The notes under the pieces: model-generated
Databases searched by the model: none
Told to the model about the DNA's origin: nothing
Seen by the model: only the letters and a program-made list of their open reading frames with translations
Origin: Rhizobium sp.
Lineage (GTDB): Bacteria; Pseudomonadota; Alphaproteobacteria; Rhizobiales; Rhizobiaceae
Assembly: GCA_003501385.1 (NCBI GenBank)
Contig: DNPN01000274.1
Span: forward strand, 8,356-14,472
Reading direction: 5' to 3'
Length of the DNA stretch: 6,117 nucleotides
Made by a program: the position numbers and the translations under genes
Part shown: positions 5,581 to 6,117 of the stretch, piece by piece
Layout of the letters: each line of letters begins with the position of its first letter
Position numbering within the stretch: the stretch's first letter is position 1

Positions 5581-5901
5581 TTAGAGGCCGCCCTTGGAGC
5601 CGTATTTTCCGGCCAGCCGTGCCAAAGCACCCAGCACCCACCAGGCCATCAGACTGGCCATGGTGGCCCCGGCCAGAATAATCTCAGGCCCCGTGAGGCT
5701 CTCAGCAACATCAAGCTGCCGCGCCAACCATTGGCCCGTGGGTGCTGCAAAAATCAGCCCGAAGGCAAGGCCGGTGAAAAACCGGCTGGCCGCCTCGCGG
5801 CGCGAGTGCGGCAACAGATAGATGAGGGAAATGGCAGCCCCCGCCACCGCCCCGCAAACCCGCGCCCCCCACAAAGGCGCGTCGGGGGTGAAGTCACTCA
5901 T
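5581..5901 (-). CDS. Small three-helix membrane protein of the GTA/prophage cluster (DUF6107-like)
   Basis: This 106-residue protein has about three hydrophobic helices: near residues 13-31 (GARVCGAVAGAAISLIYLL), 41-58 (FFTGLAFGLIFAAPTGQW) and 72-94 (PEIILAGATMASLMAWWVLGALA). Basic stretches SRREAASR and the C-terminal RLAGKYGSKG flank them. It resembles a conserved rhizobial family of unknown function (DUF6107, recalled with moderate confidence). It occupies the spot between the portal and protease where RcGTA has orfg3.5. The size and helix number would also fit a holin-like or membrane-anchoring protein, but no such role is shown by sequence. AAAAGG eight bases before the ATG at 5901 supports the start. 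The gene heads the run of minus-strand genes in this window, with 216 non-coding bases upstream. Confidence 0.75.
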   Translation of the reverse strand: MSDFTPDAPLWGARVCGAVAGAAISLIYLLPHSRREAASRFFTGLAFGLIFAAPTGQWLARQLDVAESLTGPEIILAGATMASLMAWWVLGALARLAGKYGSKGGL

Positions 5902-5945
5902 TTTATTAACCTTTTCGCGTTATGATTGTTGAGAATTTGATATGC

Positions 5946-5960
5946 AATTTCGCTGAAATT
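5946..5960. repeat. Perfect short inverted repeat upstream of the membrane protein gene
   Basis: AATTTC (5946-5951) and GAAATT (5955-5960) are perfect inverted copies around GCT, ending 45 bases before the ATG at 5901. It could be an operator half-site pair or a weak RNA hairpin. The sequence is short enough to be chance. Confidence 0.35.
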
Positions 5961-5975
5961 GATGAAGTTTGAATC

Positions 5976-6018
5976 AAATGAATCCCTTGTGGGTACATGT
6001 TCACAGGGTGATTCATCT
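5976..6018. repeat. Imperfect inverted repeat, possible operator or stem-loop
   Basis: The segment 5976-5991 (core ATGAATC then TTGTG) and the segment 6002-6018 (core CACAGGG then GATTCAT) are inverted copies with one mismatch in the outer part and a mismatch plus a one-base indel near the centre. They surround a ten-base loop with a central ACATGT. There is no T tract on the minus strand after it, so it is not a standard terminator. It lies 75-117 bases upstream of the membrane protein gene. Confidence 0.4.
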
Positions 6019-6095
6019 GGTTGATGTTTTGGGTGAAGGACTTGAGAGATTGAGTCTGGTGACGGCGGGTTTGGGTGTAGCTCGCGCTTTGCGCG

Positions 6096-6117
6096 CCCCC
6101 TCATCCCCCTGCCGGGA
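6096..6117. repeat. Start of a second copy of the RIME-like repeat, cut by the window edge
   Basis: The last 22 bases are identical to 3574-3595, the outer part of the left arm of the repeat in the capsid-connector gap, including the CCC/GGG version of the small hairpin. The orientation is the same as that left arm, so the rest of the element would continue to the right of the window. Confidence 0.75.

Larger units (their letters stand above)
5902..6117. other. Non-coding region upstream of the membrane protein gene
   Basis: These 216 bases contain no convincing gene. The part next to the gene (5902-6025) is A/T-richer than the surroundings and carries two inverted repeats, which suits a promoter or operator region for the minus-strand genes. 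No clear -35/-10 pair could be assigned. Beyond 6080 there is a CGCGC-TTT-GCGCG hairpin (6083-6095) that runs directly into the partial repeat at the right edge. The portal gene expected upstream in GTA clusters is not reached. Confidence 0.5.

Noticed and set aside
5898..6104. Minus-strand 68-codon frame ending in an ATGA overlap with the membrane protein start
   Set aside because: It begins inside the repeat at the right edge, runs over inverted repeats, and has no plausible ribosome-binding site or family pattern. The ATGA overlap is noted but is probably coincidence, though a leader peptide cannot be fully excluded.

Overview
The window is a stretch of a tailed-phage structural module on the minus strand, with one unrelated-looking transporter gene on the plus strand in its middle. 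Read right to left (the direction of transcription), the minus-strand genes are: a small three-helix membrane protein, an HK97-type prohead protease, an HK97-fold major capsid protein, a gp6-type head-tail connector, a head-closure protein, a 54-residue orphan, a DUF3168 tail-completion protein, a TP901-1-type major tail protein, and a gp10-type tail-assembly chaperone that runs off the left edge. This matches the order g4-g5-g6-g7-g8-g9-g10 of the alphaproteobacterial gene transfer agent (GTA) cluster, RcGTA being the type example. The gp10-type protein, the g6-g7-g8 set of small genes and the absence of lysogeny or replication genes favour a GTA or GTA-like head-tail cluster over a generic prophage. 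Portal, terminase, tape-measure and baseplate genes would lie outside the window, so this cannot be settled here.

The GC-rich coding sequence, the gene families and a palindromic intergenic repeat resembling the rhizobial RIME elements suggest a member of the Hyphomicrobiales, most likely Rhizobiaceae (Agrobacterium/Rhizobium group). This is an inference from pattern recognition.

Layout: 1-332 gp10-like chaperone (partial, -); 329-739 major tail protein (-); 740-895 divergent spacer; 896-2101 MFS transporter (+); 2091-2504 DUF3168 protein (-); 2470-2634 small orphan (-); 2631-2969 head closure (-); 2969-3535 head-tail connector (-); 3576-3688 RIME-like palindrome in the g5-g6 gap; 3728-4972 capsid (-); 4978-5553 protease (-); 5581-5901 membrane protein (-); 5902-6117 non-coding, ending in the first bases of a second copy of the repeat.

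The structural genes are packed for translational coupling. There are ATGA overlaps at gp7/orphan and gp9/gp10, a TGATG junction at gp6/gp7, and nested starts at orphan/gp8. The capsid assembles around its own N-terminal delta domain and is cleaved by the protease. Gp6, gp7 and gp8 form the connector and neck, gp9 polymerises as the tail tube, and gp10 assists tail assembly. The main anomalies are the oppositely oriented MFS gene between g8 and g9, which share no other spacer, and the repeat(s) lodged in operon gaps. One repeat arm shows compensatory base changes relative to the other that preserve an RNA hairpin.
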